NCBI GenBank assembly: GCA_002840755.1
Contig: PHBZ01000012.1
Coordinates: 56,587-120,586, forward strand
DNA from: Chloroflexi bacterium HGW-Chloroflexi-10
GTDB lineage: Bacteria; Chloroflexota; Anaerolineae; Anaerolineales; Anaerolineaceae
Direction of reading: 5' to 3'
DNA: 64,000 nucleotides
Shown: one piece after another, positions 41,249 to 50,830 of the stretch
Numbering within the stretch: the first letter of the stretch is position 1
Layout: each line of letters begins with the position of its first letter
The notes under the pieces: generated by a model
What the model was told of the DNA's origin: nothing
Databases searched by the model: none
Seen by the model: only the letters and a program-made list of their open reading frames with translations
Translations under genes and position numbers: made by a program

Positions 41249-42433
41249 ATGAGAGTAGCTTTAGTCTGTCCATACCCTATAAGGATGTACTTTGAAGAGG
41301 AAGTTGAGTTTGTCACATCTCATTCGGTAGAACACCCCACTTCATGGGTGATAAACCTTATCGAAAAATTATGCAAAAAAAAAGATATCGATTTACATGT
41401 TGTAACTTTAGGTTCTCATTTGAAAAAAGATTATTTCGTTAAAAAAAATAATGTTACATATCATTTATTAAAAGGGAGTAGATCAAAGGTTCAGGTAGCT
41501 ACTTTATATCAGATTGATAGTATGAAGATCATATCTGAATTAAAGAAAATTTCACCTGATGTGGTAGAGGCATTTGGAACAGAAGGCCCCTATGGATATT
41601 CTAGCGTAAGATCAGGGTACCCATGTGTTGTATATATCCAAGGAATCATAGAGAAAATTATTCTAGTATCTACGAGAAACGAACCATTTCACATTAAGGC
41701 ACAGAATTTTATCCGGTTAATCCAGGAAAAAAACACTGTAAAAGCTGGCAAGCATTTTATTGTAGAGAATGGATTTGCATTAGATTTTGTTAAATCATTA
41801 AATTCGAAAGCATACTGTTACGAAGTTCCTAATCTTATTGATCCCTTATTCTTCAAGCTTCAACCTTCTTTTTCAAAAGGCACGAATAAATTTCTATTTA
41901 TAGGTAGCCTTAATGCAAGAAAAGGTATTCTATCCTTGATTGATGCTTTTGAAAGGGTTAATGAACAGAATCCAGTATCAAAACTCATGGTTATTGGAAA
42001 TGCGAGTGGGAGTGATCAGGCATTGCTTCGACAAAAAATAACTGAGAAAAGGTTAAGCAATTCCATTGATTTATTAGGAATGAAGAGTCATATTGAGATA
42101 GCAGATATTATGCAAAATGGTGCAATATTAGTACATCCAGCAAAGATGGATTTTAGTCCCAACTCGGTTTATGAAGCGATGGTTTCTGGATTACCAGTAA
42201 TCGCAACTAAGGTTGGGGGATTGCCATTTATGATAGAAGATAATTTGACGGGACTATTAGTTAATCCTGATAGCATTGAAGATTTAGCCGATAAAATGCT
42301 TTACTTATTGAGTAACCCTCAAGAACAATCCAGATTGGGATTTGCAGCGAGAAATACTACCCGAAAAAAATTAGACCCGGAAAAAATTCTTAAATCGACG
42401 CAAACAATATATGAAGGGCTAATTCATAAATGA
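41249..42433 (+). CDS. Glycosyltransferase family 4
   Basis: Cytoplasmic GT-B enzyme of 394 aa that adds a sugar to the lipid-linked repeat. The C-terminal Rossmann part (about 205-390) has KFLFIGSLNARKGILSLIDAFE (about 213-234) and the donor-binding run HPAKMDFSPNSVYEAMVSGLPVIATKVGGLP (about 296-326) with the GT4 Glu. AAAGG precedes the start. The last base of the stop codon region overlaps the following acyltransferase gene (ATGA). Confidence 0.9.
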   Translation: MRVALVCPYPIRMYFEEEVEFVTSHSVEHPTSWVINLIEKLCKKKDIDLHVVTLGSHLKKDYFVKKNNVTYHLLKGSRSKVQVATLYQIDSMKIISELKKISPDVVEAFGTEGPYGYSSVRSGYPCVVYIQGIIEKIILVSTRNEPFHIKAQNFIRLIQEKNTVKAGKHFIVENGFALDFVKSLNSKAYCYEVPNLIDPLFFKLQPSFSKGTNKFLFIGSLNARKGILSLIDAFERVNEQNPVSKLMVIGNASGSDQALLRQKITEKRLSNSIDLLGMKSHIEIADIMQNGAILVHPAKMDFSPNSVYEAMVSGLPVIATKVGGLPFMIEDNLTGLLVNPDSIEDLADKMLYLLSNPQEQSRLGFAARNTTRKKLDPEKILKSTQTIYEGLIHK

Positions 42434-43056
42434 TACCAATCAGAAAGCTATTTTGGTGTATTCATTATCTAAAAGTTTTTTTTGCTGATTCCACTTATTC
42501 ATACCTGGTACGTCTATGGTTAATGGTTCTTGGGGCTACAATTGGTAAAAAATTTAGGGCAAATGGTTCAATTTCACTGATAGTTCATCCTACTGCAAGG
42601 ATCAAAATTGGAACTAATGTTAGGATTAATTCTGGTCATTTGAGAAACATGGTGGGGGGGTTTAGAAGAACAGGAATTCATGTAGGCAAAAACGCTCGGT
42701 TAGAAATTGGTAATAATGTAGGAATTTCAAATTCAACAATTGTCTGTATGAGTTCAATAGTTTTGGAAAACGATGTGTATATTGGTGGCGATTGTGCTAT
42801 TTACGATACGGATTTCCATCCTATTGACCCTTTGGAACGAAAAAACAATCGTGTCGATATGGTAAATATGCGTCCAATTAAATTTAAGAGTGGCGTATTC
42901 TTAGGAGCACACTCGATAGTTCTTAAAGGGGTGACAATTGGAGAAAACTCGGTCATAGGAGCAGGAAGCGTTGTTAGTAGGAACATTCCTGATAATGAAA
43001 TTTGGGCCGGAAACCCGATTAAGAAAATTGGACAAAGGGAGGTTGGCACAATTTGA
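42430..43056 (+). CDS. Hexapeptide-repeat sugar O-acetyltransferase
   Basis: Left-handed beta-helix acyltransferase of 208 aa, WbbJ/maltose-acetyltransferase type, which O-acetylates sugars with acetyl-CoA. Hexapeptide repeats begin near residue 50 and the catalytic His region is CAIYDTDFHPID (about 122-133). IGENSVIGAGSVVSRNIPDNEIWAGNPIKKIG (about 172-203) is the classic end. An N-terminal hydrophobic stretch may attach it to the membrane. Its start overlaps the previous stop, and its stop the next gene's TTG. Confidence 0.9.
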   Translation: MIPIRKLFWCIHYLKVFFADSTYSYLVRLWLMVLGATIGKKFRANGSISLIVHPTARIKIGTNVRINSGHLRNMVGGFRRTGIHVGKNARLEIGNNVGISNSTIVCMSSIVLENDVYIGGDCAIYDTDFHPIDPLERKNNRVDMVNMRPIKFKSGVFLGAHSIVLKGVTIGENSVIGAGSVVSRNIPDNEIWAGNPIKKIGQREVGTI

Positions 43057-44252
43057 ACATTCTAATATGTACTACTTCTCCATTCCCAACAGGAACAGCA
43101 GGTTCTGTACGAACAAAAACTATTGCAAAACTTTTCAAGAATAATGGGCATGAAGTATTTGTCTTGTCACTATTTCCTAATAATGAACCTTCAGTAAAAA
43201 AAGAAATTGCTTATAAAGATTATGATGGTATAAAATATAGGTTGCTTAAAACTTTGAATTACCCTATTTTCTTTACCAAAAGATATTCGTTTTTATCGTA
43301 TGTTTCCATTTTTAATAGCTTATTATTTGCCAGAGAAACTGTAGAAAGTATTTTTATTAATGAAAATATAGAATTAGTATTATTTTATTCATGGAGTGCT
43401 ATTGAAATTGAACCAATAGTAAGAATAGCAAAGAAACATGGAATTAAAACAATCGCTGATGTTGTAGAATGGCCGAATAAGGACTATTTTAAATGGGGTT
43501 ATTTAAATCCTCTATTTTGGAATACTAAAAGGTTGCTTAAGCATACCTATTTTTGTGTAGATGGTGTTATTTCGATTTCAACATATATCAAAAAACAATA
43601 TGAGACTTCAAAAAAAACGATGGTAATACCTGCCATTATTGATACTTCTTCCTACGAAAAAGGATATGTTAATAAAAATAATAACGACCATGAATTTGTT
43701 ATTTCATATCTCGGCTCTCTATTTCCAAAAGATGACCCATTAATTATTATTTATATATTGAATGAATTATTGGAAAAAGGATATAAAGTAAAGGTAAACA
43801 TCATAGGGAATATTCAAAAAAATAAAACGAGTAATAGATTCCATTTTTTAGTAAAACACTATAATATTTCGAATGTGATAAATTTTCTTGGTAGATTGCC
43901 GGATGATATTCTAGATGATTTTCTTCATACTTCAGATATATTGTTGTTGCCAAGGCAAAACCATATCGGAGTTGTTGCTTCATTTCCGACACGGATTCCA
44001 GAATTGTTAATGATCGGTAAACCTTTAGTAACATCAGATGTTGGTGATGTAATCCTTTATCTTAATGATGGAGAGCATGCTGTAATTGGTAAACCCGGGG
44101 ATTATATAGATATATCTAAAAAGATAATTAGTTTGTTTAATAACATTGAATTAAGGGAAGCCATGGGGAATCAAGGAAAGAGTCAGGCTAAAAAAATATT
44201 TAACTACAATCACTATTCTGTTGCTTTGGAAAACTTTTTACGGGATTTATAA
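43053..44252 (+). CDS. Glycosyltransferase family 4
   Basis: GT-B glycosyltransferase of 399 aa. The N-terminal domain shows NILICTTSPFPTGTAGSVRTK (about 2-22), the C-terminal one FVISYLGSLFPKDDPLIIIY (about 215) and the donor site ASFPTRIPELLMIGKPLVTSDVGDV (about 310-334). It starts with TTG behind AGGGAGG and overlaps the acyltransferase by 4 nt. Very AT-rich codon use. Donor and acceptor sugars cannot be told. Confidence 0.88.
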   Translation: MNILICTTSPFPTGTAGSVRTKTIAKLFKNNGHEVFVLSLFPNNEPSVKKEIAYKDYDGIKYRLLKTLNYPIFFTKRYSFLSYVSIFNSLLFARETVESIFINENIELVLFYSWSAIEIEPIVRIAKKHGIKTIADVVEWPNKDYFKWGYLNPLFWNTKRLLKHTYFCVDGVISISTYIKKQYETSKKTMVIPAIIDTSSYEKGYVNKNNNDHEFVISYLGSLFPKDDPLIIIYILNELLEKGYKVKVNIIGNIQKNKTSNRFHFLVKHYNISNVINFLGRLPDDILDDFLHTSDILLLPRQNHIGVVASFPTRIPELLMIGKPLVTSDVGDVILYLNDGEHAVIGKPGDYIDISKKIISLFNNIELREAMGNQGKSQAKKIFNYNHYSVALENFLRDL

Positions 44253-44298
44253 ATTTTATATACCCATATATGAAATTTTTTTAATAATGGAGGAAATC

Positions 44299-45372
44299 TT
44301 GTTAAAAATTAGTTTGATATTTCGTTCAAAAAAAAAGAGTAGTGTTGGTGGTGCAGAGATTTCGATGTTAAGACTCATGCGGTATAGTCTTGATAAAGAA
44401 CTAGTATTTAATGTTATTTTATATGGAATGATGTATGATACGTATCGAGAATTATTACAAGAAAATAATATTCAGGTTTTCTACGCTCCTGATATGTTTT
44501 CTCTATATAAAATTTTAAGAAAAATTAAACCTAATATCTGTTATTTATTTACAAGGGTTCATTTGATAACCTGGTCAATTATTTCAAGATTAGCTGGTGT
44601 TCCTATAATTGTATCTGCAGAACGAGGATCGGCTGATACTATTATTGATAGAATATCACAATTATTAGGGAAACACTTTGTTCATGCATTTATAACTAAT
44701 TCTAAGTCTGCTGAGAAACAATTAATAAAAGCCCTTATTCCTAAAAATAGAATCTATACTATTTATAATGGAATAGATTCTGAAAAATTATCATGTTATC
44801 CTCAAAAGATTGAAATTATTGGTTGTCCAAAGATTATTTGTGTTGCAAATATTTTTCCTGGAAAAGGGCAATATTATTTATTGGAGGCTGCCCAAAAATT
44901 AAAAGAATTTTATCCAAACATTAATGCTGTTCTTGTTGGTAAAGATTACACTGGAGGAAAATTTTTTAATGAAATTTCAAATAAAAATTTTCCATATACT
45001 TGGATAGATGGTGTAAAAGATGTTATTCCATTACTAAATATCGCTGACATATTTGTTTTACCTTCTTTACGGGAAGGAGTTCCGACTTCAATTATTGAAG
45101 CCATGATTTCAGAAGTACCTGTTATCGCATCAAATATAAATGGTGTGAATGAGTTAGTTATTCCTTATAAAACGGGTCTATTGTTTGAAGCTAGAAACTC
45201 GAATGATTTAACAAAAAAAATATCCGAAATATTGCAAAATTCTCAATTAAGAAATGATGTTGTTAAGAATGCAAAATTAATGGTTGAGGGTCAATTTACT
45301 GTTCGAGCAATGTATGACAATCACTATAAAGCATTTAGTTTACTCCAAACTCAGCATGGGAGAAATTTTTGA
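44299..45372 (+). CDS. Glycosyltransferase family 4
   Basis: GT-B glycosyltransferase of 357 aa. It begins LKISLIFRSKKKSSVGGAEIS, the normal GT4 start with the VGGAE acceptor loop. The donor half has IICVANIFPGKGQYYLLEAA (about 202) and PSLREGVPTSIIEAMISEVPVIASNING (about 263-290). The TTG at 44299 is chosen because GGAGG ends 5 nt before it; ATG 44287 would contain that site, and the longest frame (44221) would overlap the previous gene. Overlaps the next gene by 4 nt. Confidence 0.85.
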   Translation: MLKISLIFRSKKKSSVGGAEISMLRLMRYSLDKELVFNVILYGMMYDTYRELLQENNIQVFYAPDMFSLYKILRKIKPNICYLFTRVHLITWSIISRLAGVPIIVSAERGSADTIIDRISQLLGKHFVHAFITNSKSAEKQLIKALIPKNRIYTIYNGIDSEKLSCYPQKIEIIGCPKIICVANIFPGKGQYYLLEAAQKLKEFYPNINAVLVGKDYTGGKFFNEISNKNFPYTWIDGVKDVIPLLNIADIFVLPSLREGVPTSIIEAMISEVPVIASNINGVNELVIPYKTGLLFEARNSNDLTKKISEILQNSQLRNDVVKNAKLMVEGQFTVRAMYDNHYKAFSLLQTQHGRNF

Positions 45373-46556
45373 AAACGCTTCAAATCATTGGAAATTCAGC
45401 ATTTGGTGGTGCCACACGTTTAGTGCTTGACTGGTGTAAATATTTGGTTGATAAGGGATGTTTAGTTGATGTTTTAACGACGGATCAACGAACAAAAGAA
45501 GAGTTTAGTTTAATTAGTGGGGTGCAAGTTCGGCAAGAGATTTTTATTCCACGCGATATTGAGATTTTGCAGAATATACAAGCTATTGGAAAATTGATAA
45601 AGTTACTTAAAGAAGAAAAATATCAGGTGGTGCATACTTATTCTGCAACACCAGGTTTTGTCGGGCGATTGAGTGGATTTTTATCTGGTATACCCGTGGT
45701 ACTCCACCACCAAGCGGCTTGGGCAGTGAGTGATGCTAGTTCATTTCTAAGAAAATACCTGTATCAATTGCTTGAATCTATAGCAATAGGAGTATCTACA
45801 AAAAATATCTGTGTTAGTAATGCTGTACGAAAGCAAGCAAATGATTTGCCATTAATTCCAAAGTCGAAATTAGTCACAATTTGTAATGGTATTGATGTGG
45901 AAAGATTTAATCATGAGTTGTCTTCTAATTATCGGATTGAATTGTGTAATCAATTTGGTATCACTCAGAATTCAATTTTGCTTGGAAATACGGGAAGACT
46001 TGCTGTCCAAAAAGATTATGCAACATTAATTCAAGCCGTTGAAGAACTCAAAAATAAAGATCCTGAGCGTAGCTATAAACTTTTTGTCATTGGAGATGGT
46101 CCGGACCGTGATTCGTTGGAAAGTTTGGCTAATTCTTTGAATTTATCAAATGACGTGTTCTTTCTTGGTTTTCGCTCAGATATATCAAAAATATTAAAGT
46201 CCATAGATGTATTTGTTAGCCCTACCTTAAGGGAAGGATTATCAATTTCTATCTTGGAGGCTATGGCTGCTGGTTGCCCGATCGTTGCGACAAATATTTT
46301 GCCAAATGCTGAATTAATTGAGCATGAGGTGACTGGTTTGTTAATACCTATTAAATCACCAATTAAGGCAGCTGAAGCAATTTTGTCTTTGGTTGAACAT
46401 CCCGATACAGCTTTTAAAATTGGTCAGGCTGCGCGGAATAGAGTTCTTCAGGATTACACCTGTAAACGGATGTTTGATGAGACATTTCAACTCTATTGTG
46501 ATTTATTATCAAAAAAAGACAAGATGAATTTTAATACTGAATTAGAACATAATTAA
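45369..46556 (+). CDS. Glycosyltransferase family 4
   Basis: GT-B glycosyltransferase of 395 aa. GNSAFGGATRLVLDWCKYL (about 8-26) is the acceptor-side Gly loop. LLGNTGRLAVQKDYATLIQAV and SPTLREGLSISILEAMAAGCPIVAT (about 281-305) form the nucleotide-sugar site with the EX7E pattern. It starts with TTG inside the previous stop (TTGA), GGGAG upstream. Last gene of the AT-rich cassette; 164 bp of AT-rich non-coding sequence follow before base composition returns to that of the flanks. Confidence 0.9.
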   Translation: MKTLQIIGNSAFGGATRLVLDWCKYLVDKGCLVDVLTTDQRTKEEFSLISGVQVRQEIFIPRDIEILQNIQAIGKLIKLLKEEKYQVVHTYSATPGFVGRLSGFLSGIPVVLHHQAAWAVSDASSFLRKYLYQLLESIAIGVSTKNICVSNAVRKQANDLPLIPKSKLVTICNGIDVERFNHELSSNYRIELCNQFGITQNSILLGNTGRLAVQKDYATLIQAVEELKNKDPERSYKLFVIGDGPDRDSLESLANSLNLSNDVFFLGFRSDISKILKSIDVFVSPTLREGLSISILEAMAAGCPIVATNILPNAELIEHEVTGLLIPIKSPIKAAEAILSLVEHPDTAFKIGQAARNRVLQDYTCKRMFDETFQLYCDLLSKKDKMNFNTELEHN

Positions 46557-46720
46557 TTTTTATTATTGTAATGATACCAATATAATTATTAATAGGTGGG
46601 GAACAAAGCGCCAATTTGTTTGGGAAGAATTTTGGTTTGTAGTCTCATAAAGTGAATTTTGCGAATATAAATTGATTTTCAAAAAAAAGTGTTTAAATTC
46701 GGCAATAATTTGTCTATTTC

Positions 46721-47359
46721 ATGCTTTACGAGGTAAATCACATAGAAAATTTTTATATAACTAACACCAAATATTGGTCTTTCTATCCGAACATGTTTCA
46801 AACCATTGCAGAGATCCACTTGCATACGTTTAAAGGTTTTTTTCTTTCTTCGTTAGGAAAAAAATTCTTAACTGAATTCTATAAAAATATTTACTGGGAT
46901 AATAGCGGTATGCTCCTGGTTTGCAGGAAAGATGAGGAAATTGTTGGCTTTGTGGCCGGTTCTTTGGAGCCTGCCGGTTTTTACACGCGCATTTTGAAAA
47001 AGAGGTTATTGTTTTTTGCGCTGTATGCGCTGCCGGCTTTGATTAAACAACCCAAAATTTTTTCGCGGTTACTCAGTGCCTTTAGGAAACCAGGGGACGA
47101 ACCAAACGACCCAGACGCCGCGAAATTAATGTCGATTGCGGTGCAGGAGGAGTACCAGGGATATGGTCTGGGAAAGCTATTGGTGGAAGCGTTTATCACT
47201 GAATGCAAAAAGCATGGCAAGAAGATTATCCTGCTGGAGACGGATGCCGTTGATAATGATGCGGTTAACTGCTTTTACCAAAACATGGGTTTTCAATTAA
47301 GCAAAGCTTACCAAACCAGCGAAGCCAGAAAAATGAACGCGTATCGTTTCAATCTTTAA
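46721..47359 (+). CDS. GNAT-family N-acetyltransferase
   Basis: Cytoplasmic acetyltransferase of 212 aa. Acetyl-CoA site: LMSIAVQEEYQGYGLGKLLVEAF (about 135-157), the Q/R-x-x-G-x-G/A motif A; FYQNMGFQ marks the end. The first ~25 residues are AT-rich and untypical, whereas from about residue 60 on the base composition matches the GC-rich flank, so the cassette junction may run through the 5' end of this gene. No strong ribosome binding site at the ATG; a start at 46793 is possible. Likely modifies an amino sugar precursor. Confidence 0.8.
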   Translation: MLYEVNHIENFYITNTKYWSFYPNMFQTIAEIHLHTFKGFFLSSLGKKFLTEFYKNIYWDNSGMLLVCRKDEEIVGFVAGSLEPAGFYTRILKKRLLFFALYALPALIKQPKIFSRLLSAFRKPGDEPNDPDAAKLMSIAVQEEYQGYGLGKLLVEAFITECKKHGKKIILLETDAVDNDAVNCFYQNMGFQLSKAYQTSEARKMNAYRFNL

Positions 47360-47413
47360 ATAAGTTCACTATTAAACAGCAGAACGAAATAATAGACAGG
47401 CAAGAGGGGTGTT

Positions 47414-49090
47414 ATGAATTCTTATCAGACGATCCAGATCAACAAAAATATCGAGTCAAAACCGGATTTATTCTCAAAATGGATGCATAATTTTGTACAG
47501 CGCTTGATGGACATCCTCCTGGCGGCGTTGGGGCTGTTTTTGCTTGCGCCGCTCTTTCTTTTGGTGACGGTGCTGCTGAAACACGATTCACCCGGCCCGA
47601 TTTTTTACCGCGGTTCACGGATGGGCAAGGGCGGCAAACCTTTTAACATCCTCAAATTCCGCACGATGTACGAAAGGCCGGAAAGTTACGCCGGGCCTTC
47701 CGTCACCGCGGAAGACGACACGCGCATTACCCCGATTGGCAAATTTTTGCGGGACAGCAAACTGAACGAAATTCCGCAGTTGTGGAACGTGCTCACCGGC
47801 CAGATGAGCCTGGTCGGGCCGCGCCCGGAAGCCTATGAAATCGCGCTGGAATGGCCGGCGGAGATGCGCGAAGTGATCACCTCGGTGCGCCCGGGGATCA
47901 CCTCGCCGGCGTCGATCGTTTACCGCAGCGAGGAAAAGCTGCTGAGTGAGGCGGATGTGCTGGAAACCTATTTCAAGAGCATTTTGCCCTCCAAGCTGCG
48001 CCTGGATATGCTCTACGTGCGCAGCCGTTCCATCCTGACTGACCTGGACGTGCTCTTCTGGACGGCGGTGGCACTGCTGCCGCGCATGCGCGAAAAGGAA
48101 CTGCGTGAAACCAACCTGTTTTGGGGGCCGCTGAGCCAATTTGTGACGCGCTTCCTGAACTGGTTCCTGATCGATTTGCTGGTTGCGGTGGCTGCCGTTT
48201 CCATGGGCGGGCTGTTGTGGCGCCTGGGGCACCCGCTGAACCTGGGCTGGCAAAACGCTGTTTGGGCGGCCGGGCTGATCGCCCTGGTTTTCAGCCTGTT
48301 AAACGTGGTTTTGGGGGTGAACCGGATCACCTGGTCCCGTGCGGCGGCCGGGGATGTACTCTACCTGGCCGTTTCCACCTTCTTCTCGACGGCGATCCTG
48401 CTGCTGGGGAAAAACTGGTTCGTCGCCCGGGAGGTGATGCCGGCCGGGTTTATCATCATCAGCGGGATGCTGGCTTTTATGGGCTTTGTGCTTTTGCGCT
48501 ACCGTGAACGGCTGGTAACCGGCGCGGCTTCGCGCTGGATCCGGCTACGCCAGGGGGCGGCGACCACCGGGGAACGCGTTCTGGTGGTGGGCGCCGGGGA
48601 TAATGGCGAACTGGCATTGTGGATGCTGCACCGCCCGAATATGCTGAACGCTTTTTCGATTATCGGGATTGTGGATGATGACCCGCGCAAACAGGGGATG
48701 AGCATCGACGGGGTGCAGGTGATTGGCACCACCGCCGAGCTGGATGGGCTGGTTAGAAGCAAGGAAATTGATATGATCGTCTTCACCATCTGCCGCATGC
48801 CGGAGGCGGAGCGCCAGGCGCTGCTGAACGTCTGCCAACATTCGGCGGCCCGGGTGTTTGTGATGCCGGACCTGATGCGCGAGTGTAAGGAAGGCCTGGC
48901 GCCGGTGCAAGACACGCCGCCGGTGGTTGAAGAGGTGACCGGCTCTGTTCAGTGGCGGTCTTACGTTAATTATCTGACCGAGCTGGCCAACCAGGAAGAT
49001 TGGGACAGACTGCGCGAGACCTTAAAAGAATTGCAGGAAGGAGATTTCGCCGAGGCTCAGGCGCTGGTTGGGGCAACGGCTGAGGAATGA
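47414..49090 (+). CDS. Polyprenyl-phosphate sugar-1-phosphate transferase with domains in reverse order
   Basis: Membrane enzyme of 558 aa that would start repeat-unit synthesis by moving a sugar-1-phosphate to undecaprenyl phosphate. The transferase domain comes first (about 25-225): membrane helix MDILLAALGLFLLAPLFLL, FRTM, LNEIPQLWNVLTG and SLVGPRPE. Then four membrane helices (about 235-365) and a Rossmann domain starting GERVLVVGAGDNG (about 393). WbaP/CpsE-type proteins have the opposite order. The usual catalytic Asp-Glu dyad is Asn-Glu here. RBS GAGGGG. Overlaps the following dehydratase gene by 4 nt. Confidence 0.88.
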   Translation: MNSYQTIQINKNIESKPDLFSKWMHNFVQRLMDILLAALGLFLLAPLFLLVTVLLKHDSPGPIFYRGSRMGKGGKPFNILKFRTMYERPESYAGPSVTAEDDTRITPIGKFLRDSKLNEIPQLWNVLTGQMSLVGPRPEAYEIALEWPAEMREVITSVRPGITSPASIVYRSEEKLLSEADVLETYFKSILPSKLRLDMLYVRSRSILTDLDVLFWTAVALLPRMREKELRETNLFWGPLSQFVTRFLNWFLIDLLVAVAAVSMGGLLWRLGHPLNLGWQNAVWAAGLIALVFSLLNVVLGVNRITWSRAAAGDVLYLAVSTFFSTAILLLGKNWFVAREVMPAGFIIISGMLAFMGFVLLRYRERLVTGAASRWIRLRQGAATTGERVLVVGAGDNGELALWMLHRPNMLNAFSIIGIVDDDPRKQGMSIDGVQVIGTTAELDGLVRSKEIDMIVFTICRMPEAERQALLNVCQHSAARVFVMPDLMRECKEGLAPVQDTPPVVEEVTGSVQWRSYVNYLTELANQEDWDRLRETLKELQEGDFAEAQALVGATAEE

Positions 49091-50088
49091 ACTGTATGGA
49101 TGTGAACAATATCGGTAAACATGTGTTGGTGACCGGGGCGGGCGGCTTTATTGCCAGCCGCCTGGTTGAGACTCTGGTGCTGCGCGGTCACAGCGTACGC
49201 GCTTTTGTGCGTTACAATTCACGCGGGGATGCCGGTTTATTAAAGTACCTGCCGCCAGAGGTGCAAGCCGGGGCTGAACTGGTGGGTGGGGATCTGCGCG
49301 ATGCGCAGGCGGTGGAGGCTGCCGCGGCCGGGATGGATACGATTTTTCACCTGGGGGCGCTGATTTCCATTCCCTACTCGTATTACCATCCCGGGGAAGT
49401 GATTGAAACCAATATCAACGGCACTTTAAACGTGTTGCAGGCCTGCCGGCGTTACGGCTGTAAGCTGGTGCACACTTCGACGAGTGAGGTGTATGGGACG
49501 GCGCTGCGCGTGCCGATTGACGAAGAACACCCGCTGCAGGGGCAGTCGCCGTATTCGGCGAGTAAAATCGGCGCGGATAAGATCGTCGAGAGTTTTGTGC
49601 GTTCCTTCGAGGTGCGCGCGGTGACCGTGCGGCCGTTTAACACCTACGGCCCGGGGCAATCCGCCCGCGCGGTTATCCCGACGATCATCACCCAGGCGCT
49701 GAGCCGGGAGGTGATCCTTTTGGGCAACCTGGATACGAAGCGCGATTTTACCTTTGTGGATGATACAGTAGATGGTTTTCTCAAAGCCGCGGCGGCGGAG
49801 AGGGTGTTTGGTGAGGAATTTAACCTGGGCACCGGCAGCGAGGTGAGCATTGCTGAACTGGCAAACACGATTATTGAGCTGGTAGGGCGGGAGGTTGCCA
49901 TTCAGATCGACCCGCTCCGGCTGCGGCCGGAGAAATCTGAAGTGCTGCGCTTGCTCTCGGATAACCGCAAGGCCCAGCGGTTTTTGGGCTGGGCGCCGCG
50001 GGTGGGCATTGAGGCCGGCCTGAAGCAAACCATCGAGTGGATCGGTGCGCATTTGGAGCTGTACCGCCCGGGGCGTTATGAACTTTAA
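49087..50088 (+). CDS. NAD-dependent nucleotide-sugar 4,6-dehydratase (LegB-like)
   Basis: Extended SDR enzyme of 333 aa. NAD site VLVTGAGGFIASRLVETL (about 12-29), HTSTSEVYGT (about 134-143), and catalytic Y-x-x-x-K in SPYSASKIGADK. Segments VRAFVRYNSRGD, DEEHPLQGQSPYSASKIGAD and RPFNTYGPGQSARAVIPTII match the LegB branch that forms 4-keto-6-deoxy-HexNAc. Together with the downstream nucleotidyltransferase and aminotransferase it would give an NDP-4-amino-4,6-dideoxy sugar. The assignment to LegB is by recall of motifs, so other SDR dehydratases remain possible. Confidence 0.85.
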   Translation: MNCMDVNNIGKHVLVTGAGGFIASRLVETLVLRGHSVRAFVRYNSRGDAGLLKYLPPEVQAGAELVGGDLRDAQAVEAAAAGMDTIFHLGALISIPYSYYHPGEVIETNINGTLNVLQACRRYGCKLVHTSTSEVYGTALRVPIDEEHPLQGQSPYSASKIGADKIVESFVRSFEVRAVTVRPFNTYGPGQSARAVIPTIITQALSREVILLGNLDTKRDFTFVDDTVDGFLKAAAAERVFGEEFNLGTGSEVSIAELANTIIELVGREVAIQIDPLRLRPEKSEVLRLLSDNRKAQRFLGWAPRVGIEAGLKQTIEWIGAHLELYRPGRYEL

Positions 50089-50115
50089 GCTATTCAAGAT
50101 CAGGGGAGTTGGACT

Positions 50116-50829
50116 ATGAAAGCTGTGATTTTAGCCGGCGGGAAAGGCACGCGCCTGGCGCCGTATACCCAGGTGTTTCCCAAGCCGATGATGCCGATTG
50201 GCGATAAGACCATTCTAGAAATTTTGCTGTGCCAGTTGAAGCACGCCGGGATTAACCGCGTGGCGCTCACGGTAGGGCACCTGGCCGGGCTGATGAGGGC
50301 GTTTTTTCAGGACGGCAGTCATTATGATCTGGAGATCAGTTATATTTATGAGGAGAAGCCGCTGGGGACGGCCGGCCCGCTGGCGAACGTACCCGAGCTC
50401 AGCGAAACGTTTCTGGTGAGCAATGGGGATGTGCTGACTCTGCTGGATATTGCCGAGCTGATCCGTTTTCATAAGGAAAATGGGGGGATTTGCACGATCG
50501 CCATGCATGAACGCCAGGTGAAAATTGACCTGGGGGTGATTAAACAAAATGGCGGGCATGAAATATTGGATTATATTGAAAAACCATCGATTGATTACAA
50601 GGTGAGTATGGGGCTGTACGTATTTGAGCCGCGGGTTCTGGCGTATATCCCCCAGGGAGAATATCTGGATTTCCCCGACCTGGTGAAGAAATTACTGGCG
50701 GCCGGCGAGCGCGTGATTGGTTACCCCTTCAGCGGTTACTGGCAGGATCTGGGGCGCCCGGACGATTATGAACAGGCGGTGATTGATTTTCAGGAACTGC
50801 GGTCAAAATTTTTACATGAGGCAGGTTAG
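50116..50829 (+). CDS. Sugar-phosphate nucleotidyltransferase
   Basis: Cytoplasmic enzyme of 237 aa that activates a sugar-1-phosphate with NTP. KAVILAGGKGTRLAPYTQVFPKPMMPIGDKTI (about 2-33) is the signature of RfbA/ManC-type enzymes; FLVSNGDVLTLLD (about 96-108) holds a metal-binding Asp, and WQDLGRPDDYEQA the C-terminal end. No beta-helix domain, so only nucleotidyl transfer. GGGGAG is upstream of the ATG. Placement between Leg-type dehydratase and aminotransferase suggests a PtmE-like role with an amino sugar phosphate (inference). Confidence 0.9.
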   Translation: MKAVILAGGKGTRLAPYTQVFPKPMMPIGDKTILEILLCQLKHAGINRVALTVGHLAGLMRAFFQDGSHYDLEISYIYEEKPLGTAGPLANVPELSETFLVSNGDVLTLLDIAELIRFHKENGGICTIAMHERQVKIDLGVIKQNGGHEILDYIEKPSIDYKVSMGLYVFEPRVLAYIPQGEYLDFPDLVKKLLAAGERVIGYPFSGYWQDLGRPDDYEQAVIDFQELRSKFLHEAG

Positions 50830-50830
50830 C

